A DNA stretch of 5,549 nucleotides from Fimbriimonadia bacterium. GTDB taxonomy: Bacteria > Armatimonadota > Fimbriimonadia > Fimbriimonadales > Fimbriimonadaceae. A program made the position numbers and the translations under genes. This document shows, piece after piece, positions 1-5,335 of this stretch (positions are counted from its first letter, which is position 1; every line of letters begins with the position of its first letter). The stretch covers positions 1 through 5,549 of the forward strand of contig JALGXY010000015.1 in assembly GCA_029824495.1 (NCBI GenBank), in the 5' to 3' direction. A model generated the notes under the pieces. It had not been told where the DNA came from. It ran no database searches and saw nothing but the letters and a program-made list of their open reading frames with translations.

Positions 1-978
1 GATCGAGCGTGTCAGGCCGATACAATAGTCAACCGGGCACTTGATCCTTGAGTACATTACGTCCGACTTGTAGAATCGATCGTGCGTTGCGATCGCTTTA
101 AGAAGCGCTGTAATCTCGTAGTTGCCCTTGGTAAAGGCGTCAGCAAGCTCTTGGACCAGCTTGTCATCGGCAACGGTTCCGGCGTAATACTCCCACAGTT
201 TTGAACTGATGTACCGCGCTGTTTGCGGATGCTCGATCAACACTTTCAAGACTTCGTCGCCGGTCGAGACTTTCTGCCCCAGAACGGTCTTTTCGCCCGG
301 CTCGTGCAGTCCTTTGTTGTCTTGGAACACGTAGTACTGCTTTTCCTCCGAAACCATCTTCTTCCACTCTGCTTTCCTCTTGGTCGCATCAGGTTCGTAT
401 CGGGTGGTGGCCCGATACCTCCAGCCTGTAAACGCCTTAGCAGCCTGGACAATGTCCTCTTCTGAATAGCCGTTGTCGACTCCGAGGGTGAACAGCTCCA
501 TAACTTCACGGGCAAAATTCTCGTTTGGACGCCCTTTGATATTGAGCTGACTGTCGAGATAGAGCAGCATTCCAGGATCCTTGCTGACATTGGTCAATAG
601 ATCCCCAAAGTTTCCAAGACTTCCCCGTCGCAGGGTCTGAATGTACTCCCACAGCATGAATCCTGACCCAGTTTTGGCGGATCCGACCGCAAAATGGTCG
701 TGCCAAAACAGGGTGATCTTCTCTCGAACAGGGTTCGGAGTCAGGATCATCTGCGACACCCACCAGGGACCAATGTGGTTCACGTTTGGCTGGAAATTCC
801 GACCTACCGAAACAAATCGCCACGGGCTGATAATGATGTCGTCATCAGCAGAAGGCAGATCAAAAAGATCATCAACAGCTTTGGTCAAGCCGCCTCTTAC
901 GATGTCGCGTGCCTGATAGGAGGTGATTCCGAAGGCGAATCTTCGGTACAGATGCTGGATCTGATTCACTGTGGCCAT
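1..978 (-). CDS. DUF1800 family protein, N-terminal 326 residues (3' end outside window)
   Basis: The reading frame is open from an ATG at 978 to the left edge, so the C-terminus is missing; family members usually run to roughly 450-550 residues. DUF1800 hallmarks appear in order: an N-terminal L-Y-R-R-F-A-F-G (residues 10-17), F-W-H-D-H-F (91-96), and a block beginning L-Y-L-D, continuing P-N-E-N-F-A-R-E (N152, E153, N154, R157, E158), M-E-L-F-T-L-G and ending A-F-T-G-W. Near the edge, K-C-P-V-D-Y also fits the family. The biochemical function of DUF1800 is not established. Such genes often neighbour a DUF1501 gene, which here would lie off the left edge; that is inference. No signal peptide is visible from this start. 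An AGAGG lies 4 nt before the ATG. The frame stays open upstream to a TGA at 1195-1197, so starts at 1086 (ATG) or 1080 (GTG, 7 nt after GGAGG) would add 36 or 34 residues. I prefer 978 because family homology begins just inside it. Family call is secure, start less so. Confidence 0.9.
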   Translation of the reverse strand, partial: MATVNQIQHLYRRFAFGITSYQARDIVRGGLTKAVDDLFDLPSADDDIIISPWRFVSVGRNFQPNVNHIGPWWVSQMILTPNPVREKITLFWHDHFAVGSAKTGSGFMLWEYIQTLRRGSLGNFGDLLTNVSKDPGMLLYLDSQLNIKGRPNENFAREVMELFTLGVDNGYSEEDIVQAAKAFTGWRYRATTRYEPDATKRKAEWKKMVSEEKQYYVFQDNKGLHEPGEKTVLGQKVSTGDEVLKVLIEHPQTARYISSKLWEYYAGTVADDKLVQELADAFTKGNYEITALLKAIATHDRFYKSDVMYSRIKCPVDYCIGLTRSI

Positions 979-1289
979 GGTGCCTCTTATTTTAACCACA
1001 AGCGATTCGCCAGTGCCCTGATTTGAATCGGTGAGATTGAACACAGCTCGCCTCTGCTGGCAGCCTCCCTGACCTCGCACTCGCATTCCTCCAAGCTGAG
1101 AGGCACGAAAAACCGAACCGGCAGCTCTCGATTTTTGGATGCCGAGCTTCCTACGGAGGATAGTGATCCGATTAGCACGAGGGTGCTGAAAGAGTCACAC
1201 ACTCCTCCTGATTAGCTAACTGATTCGGGCCTGACAACAAGGTCCTTTTCAGTTCAATAATCAACCCGATCAAGAAGACAGAACCACCC
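979..1289. other. intergenic region without a convincing gene
   Basis: I see no protein-like reading frame here on either strand apart from the possible in-frame upstream extension of the DUF1800 gene (1080 or 1086 to 979). A minus-strand frame from a GTG at 1202 has no family resemblance. A weak plus-strand hairpin (arms 1227-1232 and 1240-1245, 7-nt loop, one G-T pair) is followed by only four T residues, with no plus-strand gene upstream for it to terminate. A perfect minus-strand Shine-Dalgarno sequence AGGAGGA sits at 1203-1209 but leads only to an 8-codon frame (1198-1172). No tRNA or known riboswitch was recognised. Confidence 0.6.
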
Positions 1290-1320
1290 TTGACAAGAAT
1301 TGAAAATCTGTCTCCATAAA
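1290..1320 (+). promoter_or_regulatory. possible sigma70-type promoter for the marR-like gene
   Basis: A perfect -35 hexamer TTGACA lies at 1290-1295. The best -10 candidate, CATAAA (1315-1320), matches TATAAT at four of six positions and sits at a long 19-nt spacing. It faces the plus-strand regulator gene and would start transcription near 1327, inside the 14-bp palindrome described separately. The leader would be about 130 nt. The -10 match and the spacing are both sub-optimal, so this is a candidate only. Confidence 0.35.
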
Positions 1321-1322
1321 GG

Positions 1323-1336
1323 GCAGCGATCGCTGC
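1323..1336. repeat. perfect 14-bp palindrome, possible operator
   Basis: GCAGCGATCGCTGC equals its own reverse complement over all 14 bases. It lies 3-16 bp after the possible -10 element, so it overlaps the predicted transcription start of the marR-like gene. MarR proteins bind as dimers to short palindromes and often repress their own promoter, so an autoregulatory operator is a reasonable inference. The core GCGATCGC is also the cyanobacterial HIP1 octamer, but only one other copy occurs here (89-96, inside the DUF1800 gene), too few to indicate that repeat family. Confidence 0.5.
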
Positions 1337-1370
1337 ATCAAAATCGAGCGGCTCTCATCAACTGGACTGA

Positions 1371-1404
1371 GTTTTCAACACCTCTCCCCACCTCTGTGGA
1401 AATC
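1371..1404. repeat. imperfect inverted repeat of the TTTTCCACA motif, upstream copy
   Basis: The left arm GTTTTCAACA (1371-1380) and right arm TGTGGAAATC (1395-1404) pair at 8 of 10 positions around a 14-nt spacer. An exact TGTGGAAAA follows at 1429-1437 and another at 1490-1498. The arrangement mirrors the perfect inverted repeat just after the marR-like gene (1921-1955). There is no T-tract, so a terminator is unlikely; protein-binding sites, such as DnaA-box-like sites or an operator, are more plausible. Confidence 0.5.
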
Positions 1405-1428
1405 TTCTGCCAGGCCTGCTGAGACCAG

Positions 1429-1437
1429 TGTGGAAAA
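1429..1437 (-). promoter_or_regulatory. TTTTCCACA 9-mer (DnaA-box-like), exact copy
   Basis: TGTGGAAAA on the plus strand is TTTTCCACA on the minus strand. It differs by one base from the classical DnaA box TTATCCACA and matches the form described as the DnaA box in cyanobacteria. It lies just upstream of the chosen regulator start. Its meaning depends on the whole cluster (1371-1955). Confidence 0.4.
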
Positions 1438-1454
1438 GTCCTTGTGGTTCGGGC

Positions 1455-1919
1455 ATGCAGCCGACGAGAACCGTTCAGCGTCCTAACGATGTGGAAAACC
1501 TGATTGGGCCAAGAATTGCAGCAGTTTATGAGCTTCAAGCTGCCTGGATGGAGCCAAAACTGAAGGAAATTGGTGTGAGTTGGAGCACGTTTCAACTCCT
1601 GACAACAGTCCATTCTGCGGGTTCCGAAGCAACTCAGGCAGAGATTGCCGCACGACTTGGAATCAAGCCTCCAACACTGACCGAGTCAGTCCAATCTCAC
1701 GTCCAAAAAGGGCTTCTAAAGCAGTCAACGAGCCCCTTGGACAAGCGAGCTAAACTTCTCACATTAACTCCAAAATCGCAGAAGATTCTAGGCAAGATCA
1801 AGACACTCGTCATAGAATCTGAGAAAATGATAACTGCCGCTCTCACAGAAAGGCAGAAAGCCGCTGCTGCGGGACACCTAGACAAGATCATCTCTCACCT
1901 AGAATCCGAGACATTATAG
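1455..1919 (+). CDS. MarR-family transcriptional regulator
   Basis: Predicted 154-residue DNA-binding regulator of normal MarR length, expected to act as a cytoplasmic dimer. An N-terminal dimerisation helix (about 14-38) is followed by a winged helix-turn-helix. T-Q-A-E-I-A-A-R-L-G-I (60-70) starts the HTH, P-P-T-L-T-E-S-V (72-79) resembles the recognition helix, and the wing has the family's D-K-R signature (D96, R98) followed by L-T-L-T-P (102-106). A C-terminal helical region completes the fold. The ligand and target genes cannot be read from the sequence. The start is uncertain: GTG at 1428 adds nine residues, and GTG at 1491 would give 142 residues; none has a strong ribosome binding site. 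I chose the ATG. The next gene follows 70 bp later on the same strand and could be co-transcribed. The gene is flanked by paired TTTTCCACA-type inverted repeats, and a copy of the motif lies in its own codons (1490-1498). Confidence 0.88.
   Translation: MQPTRTVQRPNDVENLIGPRIAAVYELQAAWMEPKLKEIGVSWSTFQLLTTVHSAGSEATQAEIAARLGIKPPTLTESVQSHVQKGLLKQSTSPLDKRAKLLTLTPKSQKILGKIKTLVIESEKMITAALTERQKAAAAGHLDKIISHLESETL
1490..1498 (-). promoter_or_regulatory. TTTTCCACA 9-mer inside the marR-like 5' coding end
   Basis: An exact TGTGGAAAA copy falls within the first codons of the regulator. With its flanks it forms the 12-mer ATGTGGAAAACC (1489-1500), repeated exactly at 1945-1956 after the gene. Its presence in coding sequence could be chance or could mark a protein-binding site. 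Confidence 0.35.
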
Positions 1920-1920
1920 A

Positions 1921-1955
1921 GTTTTCCACACTATCCTGAATCGAATGTGGAAAAC
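1921..1955. repeat. perfect 10-bp inverted repeat GTTTTCCACA / TGTGGAAAAC
   Basis: Arms at 1921-1930 and 1946-1955 match perfectly around a 15-nt spacer, starting two bases after the regulator stop codon. The sequence after the second arm is CCTCCG, not a T-tract, so it does not look like an intrinsic terminator, although the transcript could fold into a 10-bp stem. Each arm contains one exact TTTTCCACA. It lies between the regulator and the lamin-tail-like gene, so it could influence expression of the latter. Confidence 0.65.
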
Positions 1956-1977
1956 CCTCCGTCCGGTGATATGGGTC

Positions 1978-1982
1978 AGGAG
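1978..1982 (+). promoter_or_regulatory. ribosome binding site of the lamin-tail-like gene
   Basis: AGGAG lies 7 nt before the ATG at 1990, a near-ideal Shine-Dalgarno arrangement. It supports both the reality of that small gene and its start. Confidence 0.7.
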
Positions 1983-1989
1983 TTGAGGG

Positions 1990-2364
1990 ATGATTCGAAT
2001 CGTTGGAGTTCAGAGAAGCGCCGATCGAGACGAGGAGCTGTTGCTTCTTCAGAATCAAGGTGCTATGAAGGTCAATCTGCGGGGCTATGCCCTTGTAGCT
2101 GATCGTGAGCTCTTCGACAAGGAGAGCCCCCAAGCCCTCCATCTCCTACGTGACAACGTCGACATTCCTTCCGGACAGTTCGTCCTCATTCGCACAGGCA
2201 GAGGAGAGCCACGCTGGTCACTCACAAAAGATGGCAGACGAATCTTCTGCACCTACATGCAGAGAGATGCTTCGGTTTGGGGAGACTGCGAAGGTCCAAT
2301 TCATCTCCTTCGTCCTCAGCACAGCTATTGCCAGCGTTCCACTGAAGCTGTCTCAATCCGCTGA
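1990..2364 (+). CDS. small lamin-tail-domain-like protein of unknown function
   Basis: A 124-residue predicted soluble protein without signal peptide or membrane segment. Its pattern resembles the lamin tail domain (LTD, an immunoglobulin-like beta fold). E-L-L-L-L-Q-N-Q-G (16-24) matches the E-x-V-x-L-x-N-x-G strand, followed by V-N-L-R-G-Y-A-L (28-35). Then come I-P-S-G-Q-F-V-L-I-R-T-G (58-69, the L-x-P-G-x-x-x-x-I strand) and a closing V-W-(x)8-L-L segment (W96, L105, L106). The assignment comes from this pattern only and is moderate. Most bacterial LTDs are modules of secreted or surface proteins, so a free-standing cytoplasmic version is unusual. It follows the marR-like gene by 70 bp on the same strand and may share its regulation. 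Its end overlaps the convergent pth gene by 12 bp. The strong ribosome binding site supports translation. Confidence 0.75.
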   Translation: MIRIVGVQRSADRDEELLLLQNQGAMKVNLRGYALVADRELFDKESPQALHLLRDNVDIPSGQFVLIRTGRGEPRWSLTKDGRRIFCTYMQRDASVWGDCEGPIHLLRPQHSYCQRSTEAVSIR

Positions 2365-2373
2365 GTTGACAGC
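2347..2373. terminator. weak hairpin spanning two convergent stop codons
   Basis: GCTGTC (2347-2352) pairs with GACAGC (2368-2373), and an inner TCA/TGA pairing (2353-2355 with 2362-2364) leaves a 3-nt bulge. The two inner triplets are the stop codons of pth (minus) and the lamin-tail-like gene (plus). Neither side has a T-tract, so intrinsic termination is doubtful; it might protect transcript ends or be coincidental. Confidence 0.25.
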
Positions 2374-2940
2374 GTTCATTGCCGCCTGCAGCCCCGAAGC
2401 CGCAAAAACAGCGGCGCCTTCTGCTGAGAGTTCAAGCACGCGCTGAACATCCGGCTTTTCATCTGGGTGGAACCGTCCCAAAACATGGTCTATCGTCTGC
2501 CCATTCTTGCCGATCCCGATCTTCATCCGAGCGTACTCATCTGTTCCGAGAAGCTGAATGATCGACTTGTGGCCGTTGTGGCCGCCTGAACTTCCCTTCG
2601 GCTTCATCTTTACCGTTCCGACTGGCAGATCGAGATCATCAGCGATCACCAGGAGCTGCTCAGGCTTGAGGCCGTAAGACTGCAGCAGAGGCTTCACAGA
2701 CTGCCCCGAGATGTTCATAAACGTCATCGGCTTTGCTAAAGCCACTGCAAAGCCGTCGATCTCGCCGATTCCGACCAATGCACGATGCTTGGTCGTCTTG
2801 ACCTTGATCTTGTGCGCCTGGGCGATCTTGTCAATAACGTCAAAACCAACGTTGTGCCTGGTTCCCCGATAGCGCCCGCCGGGATTGCCCAGCCCTACGA
2901 TCAAACATGTAGGATGGAGCTGCGGGCCGCGCCGCTTCAT
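2353..2940 (-). CDS. pth: peptidyl-tRNA hydrolase
   Basis: This enzyme hydrolyses the ester bond of peptidyl-tRNAs released prematurely from ribosomes, recycling tRNA in the cytoplasm. The 195 residues are the normal length for bacterial Pth. Family motifs are intact: G-L-G-N-P-G with N19; T-R-H-N-V-G-F with catalytic H29; K-P-M-T-F-M-N-I-S-G with N76; D-D-L-D-L-P with the catalytic-type D101; and G-S-S-G-G-H-N-G with N122. These correspond to E. coli N10, H20, N68, D93 and N114. The N-terminus is about nine residues longer than in E. coli. The ATG overlaps the uppP stop codon (ATGA, 4 bp), suggesting translational coupling. An AGGAGG inside the uppP end is 16 nt upstream, too far for an ideal site. 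It is the last gene of the minus-strand run and overlaps the convergent lamin-tail-like gene by 12 bp. Confidence 0.97.
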   Translation of the reverse strand: MKRRGPQLHPTCLIVGLGNPGGRYRGTRHNVGFDVIDKIAQAHKIKVKTTKHRALVGIGEIDGFAVALAKPMTFMNISGQSVKPLLQSYGLKPEQLLVIADDLDLPVGTVKMKPKGSSGGHNGHKSIIQLLGTDEYARMKIGIGKNGQTIDHVLGRFHPDEKPDVQRVLELSAEGAAVFAASGLQAAMNAVNSAD

Positions 2941-3776
2941 GAAGCTGATAGTGCTGCCTCCTCAAAGAAGCCGTTGAAGGCGAGACCGAGAACGATCAAC
3001 CCCAGAGCCACCCGGTACCAGACAAAGACCATAGTTGTCCTCGTCTGCAGAAACTTGATGAGGAAAGAGATCGCCCAGTAGCCGCTGACAAAGGCGACTA
3101 CTGTCGCCACGAGAGTCGGCATCAATCCATCTGCCAAAAGCACGTCCTGCTCCTTGTAGAGTTTATAGAGACCTGACCCACCAACCGCCGGCACAGAGAG
3201 AAGAAATGAGTAGCGCGCTGCCGCCTCTCTTTTTAGGCCCAGGAATAGTCCGCCGGTGATCGTGCTGCCGCTTCGGCTCGATCCAGGAATGAGAGCCAGA
3301 CACTGCCACAGACCGATGATAACAGCATCTTTAATGCCAACTTCTTTAACATTTCGCAGCTGCTTGGCGGCCGCTTCTGAGGCCCACAGCAACAGTGCAA
3401 GTCCAATCAGGGAACCAGCCACAAAGTACGGACTCCTGAACGTTGTGTCGATCTGATCTTCAAAAAGAAGTCCGACTATGACCACTGGAATTGTGCCGAG
3501 TATGACTCCCCAACCTAGCCGCGCATTAGGATCCTTGCGCGCCTCTTGATCAGTCAGACTCTTGGTCCAGGCCTTGGCCATTGCCACGAGGTCCTTCCAG
3601 AAATAGATAAACACCGCGAGCAGGGTTCCAATCTGAATCACTGCTGTAAAGCCTGACCCAGCATCCTTCCACCCGAACAGAGCCGGCACCAGAAAAACGT
3701 GCCCGCTGCTGCTGATAGGAAGGAACTCGGTCAGCCCTTGAACAAGGCCCAGAATGATCGCCTGAATCAGGTCCAT
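2937..3776 (-). CDS. uppP: undecaprenyl-diphosphate phosphatase (BacA/UppP family)
   Basis: This integral membrane enzyme dephosphorylates undecaprenyl diphosphate to undecaprenyl phosphate, the lipid carrier for peptidoglycan and other envelope glycans; family members can confer bacitracin resistance. Its 279 residues are full length with several hydrophobic helices. Signature motif 1 is present as Q13-x-x-x-E17 followed by F-L-P-I-S-S-S-G-H (18-26), including the conserved S and H26. Motif 2 is P-G-S-S-R-S-G-S-T (164-172) with R168, the equivalent of the essential E. coli R174. The ATG at 3776 gives the typical N-terminus (M-D-L-I-Q-A-I-I-L-G), though no strong Shine-Dalgarno sequence precedes it. 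It follows the glycosyltransferase gene by 50 bp and overlaps pth by 4 bp. Its product is the acceptor lipid expected for the neighbouring transferase, which fits a shared envelope role. Confidence 0.97.
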   Translation of the reverse strand: MDLIQAIILGLVQGLTEFLPISSSGHVFLVPALFGWKDAGSGFTAVIQIGTLLAVFIYFWKDLVAMAKAWTKSLTDQEARKDPNARLGWGVILGTIPVVIVGLLFEDQIDTTFRSPYFVAGSLIGLALLLWASEAAAKQLRNVKEVGIKDAVIIGLWQCLALIPGSSRSGSTITGGLFLGLKREAAARYSFLLSVPAVGGSGLYKLYKEQDVLLADGLMPTLVATVVAFVSGYWAISFLIKFLQTRTTMVFVWYRVALGLIVLGLAFNGFFEEAALSAS

Positions 3777-3826
3777 CGCCCGCTATTCTGACGTCGCAGA
3801 GGGCCGCTAAGCCGCAAGACTGCCTA

Positions 3827-4840
3827 TCACGAGCGACCGACCATCCAGACGAGAACACCGCAGGTGATTCCCGTCACGATGTAGAGCACCCAGACGGTCT
3901 GGCGCTGGTTGAGGCCGAAGGAGAGCAGAGTATGGTGAACGTGCCTCTTGTCACCCTGTGTAATCGGTTCGCCGCTCTTCAGCCGTCGCAGCACGACAAA
4001 CACGGCATCGAACAACGGCACCGCAAACACGAGCATCGGAATCAGCAGGGCGAGCGCTGCGGCCGTCTTAAAGGCCCCCACGATGCTGATCGCTGCCAGT
4101 GTAAAACCGAGCATCTGCGACCCGCCAGTAGCCATGAATATCTTGGCCGGGTTGTAATTGAACTTAAGAAAACCGACACATGAACCAGCGATGGCGGCAG
4201 CGACGAGTGCGACACGTGGCTGACCTTCCATCACCGCAATGATCGCCAAAGCGGCGCTTGAAATCGCAGCGATGCCCGATGCCAGTCCATCGACACCATC
4301 GATCGTGTCCATCGTTTTCGTGATCACGAAGTAGTAGATCGCGGTGATCGGCCAAGCGAGCCAGCCAAAGTCAATCCAGGTGTCACCTCCAATTCCGAAC
4401 ATTGGAGACATGCCCTGCATCTGCAGTTCAGGCGAAAAGAGCTGAATGATGAAGCCGCCAGCCAGAATGTAGCCAGCCTGGATCTTTGCCGAAAAGTGTT
4501 TGACGTCATCCAGAGCCCCGAGACCGACGAGAATCGTGGCGACCACCAGCAGGCCAATCAGATAGGGCGGAAACGGATTGACCGGATAGGCGAACGGGAT
4601 AACTGCAGCCAGGGCAATGACGATACCGCCGAAGATGGCGAGTCCACCCCAGCGAGGAATCGGCTCCTTGTGGATACGCCGATCATCCTTCTTCGGGTCA
4701 TCAATCGCCCCTTTCTTAATGGCCAGTTTCTTGACAAACGGCGTTAAAAACAGTGTTGCAACTAGAGAGAGGCCGGCCGCAACAAGCGGCGCCTCATACC
4801 CATCTAAAAACGTCCCCAATGCTCCAGTTACGGCTGTCAA
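3827..4840 (-). CDS. MraY/WecA-family polyprenyl-phosphate sugar-1-phosphate transferase with altered active-site motifs
   Basis: The family transfers a sugar-1-phosphate, often GlcNAc-1-P from UDP-GlcNAc, to undecaprenyl phosphate, starting O-antigen, teichoic acid, capsule or similar glycans at the membrane. The 337 residues form a polytopic protein with about ten hydrophobic helices. Family features: R-R-I-H-K-E-P-I-P-R-W-G-G (54-66), D111-D112 followed by F-S-A-K, I-D-G-V-D-G-L (180-186) and H-V-H-H (300-303), the last typical of the WecA/TagO branch rather than MraY. Deviations: the usual M-G-D-(S/T)-G-S reads M-A-T-G-G-S (236-241), so T238 replaces the metal-binding Asp, and the N-A-x-N before I-D-G reads K-T-M-D (175-178). 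The frame is intact around both. The start is a TTG overlapping the deaminase stop (TTGA), with GGAG 8 nt upstream; no ATG occurs before residue 141. The donor sugar cannot be deduced, and activity is uncertain given T238. Confidence 0.9.
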   Translation of the reverse strand: MTAVTGALGTFLDGYEAPLVAAGLSLVATLFLTPFVKKLAIKKGAIDDPKKDDRRIHKEPIPRWGGLAIFGGIVIALAAVIPFAYPVNPFPPYLIGLLVVATILVGLGALDDVKHFSAKIQAGYILAGGFIIQLFSPELQMQGMSPMFGIGGDTWIDFGWLAWPITAIYYFVITKTMDTIDGVDGLASGIAAISSAALAIIAVMEGQPRVALVAAAIAGSCVGFLKFNYNPAKIFMATGGSQMLGFTLAAISIVGAFKTAAALALLIPMLVFAVPLFDAVFVVLRRLKSGEPITQGDKRHVHHTLLSFGLNQRQTVWVLYIVTGITCGVLVWMVGRS

Positions 4841-5313
4841 CTAAGCAGCTCCACGGGCTCAATTCGCCCTTCGGTGAACCGAAACACCTCTGTTCCGGCA
4901 TCGCGGAATAGCTCCCATGTGAACTCATCCGGATAGTCACCTTCATATATGACGCGCGAGACCCCGCCATTGATTAACATCTTTGCGCACCCGCTGCAGG
5001 GCTGGCACGTGACGTAGATGTCCGAACCAGCACAAGCCACGCCGAGTTTTGCTGCCTGGAGCAGTGCATTTTGCTCCGCGTGGAGAGCTCGTATACAGTG
5101 ACCTGCACGCAGACAGCCGCCGGGCCAGTCGGTCTTGTCACCCTCGTGTGGACAGTGCGGAAGGCCGGAAGGGGCTCCGTTGTAACCGGTCGAGAGAATC
5201 TGCCGGTCGCGCACCAGCACAGCACCTACACTTCGGCGAGGACACGTTGCACGTGTCTTCACCAGATGTGCAATCTGCATGAAATAGACATCCCAACTGG
5301 GGCGCTCCGACAT
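4837..5313 (-). CDS. deoxycytidylate (dCMP) deaminase, ComEB-like
   Basis: Predicted zinc-dependent conversion of dCMP to dUMP, supplying thymidylate synthase in the cytoplasm. From the ATG at 5313 it has 158 residues, typical for the family, and the N-terminus M-S-E-R-P-S-W-D (1-8) is characteristic. The catalytic motif H-A-E-Q-N-A (78-83) gives zinc ligand H78 and proton shuttle E80, and P-C-S-G-C (105-109) gives zinc ligands C106 and C109. Further Cys/His residues (C24, C54, H56, C67, C73) could bind the second structural zinc seen in some dCMP deaminases. G-Y-N-G-A-P-S-G (43-50) is the usual substrate-loop region. A frame start at TTG 5352 is possible, but it would overlap the cyclophilin gene and add an unconserved stretch, so I reject it. 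No strong Shine-Dalgarno sequence precedes the ATG, which lies 22 bp after the cyclophilin stop. The stop overlaps the transferase TTG start. A closely related nucleotide deaminase activity is the main alternative. Confidence 0.95.
   Translation of the reverse strand: MSERPSWDVYFMQIAHLVKTRATCPRRSVGAVLVRDRQILSTGYNGAPSGLPHCPHEGDKTDWPGGCLRAGHCIRALHAEQNALLQAAKLGVACAGSDIYVTCQPCSGCAKMLINGGVSRVIYEGDYPDEFTWELFRDAGTEVFRFTEGRIEPVELLS
4845..4853 (-). promoter_or_regulatory. ribosome binding site supporting the TTG start of the transferase
   Basis: On the minus strand GTGGAG ends 8 nt before the TTG at 4840, within the last codons of the deaminase gene. Good spacing, the TTGA start/stop overlap and the lack of any ATG before residue 141 together decide for the TTG start. 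Confidence 0.55.
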
Positions 5314-5335
5314 GGGCGGGATTATGACAGGAAGC

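Noticed and set aside
987..1202. Minus-strand 71-codon frame starting with GTG at 1202
   Set aside because: Its composition is not protein-like, it matches no family I know, its start is directly abutted by the Shine-Dalgarno sequence with no spacer, and it overlaps the DUF1800 upstream region in another frame.
1227..1249. Hairpin with short T run as an intrinsic terminator
   Set aside because: The stem is only six pairs including one G-T, four T residues follow, and no plus-strand gene lies upstream to be terminated.
89..1333. GCGATCGC octamers (89-96 and 1326-1333) as cyanobacterial HIP1 repeats
   Set aside because: Two copies in 5.5 kb is far below the density expected for HIP1-rich cyanobacteria, and nothing else here points to a cyanobacterium.
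1428..1454. GTG start of the marR-like gene at 1428
   Set aside because: It adds nine residues with no family resemblance and no clear ribosome binding site; the ATG at 1455 is preferred, though not proven.
2105..2446. Plus-strand 113-codon frame overlapping the lamin-tail-like gene and pth
   Set aside because: It is Ser/Ala-rich, out of frame with the better-supported gene that has a ribosome binding site, and runs antisense into the conserved end of pth.
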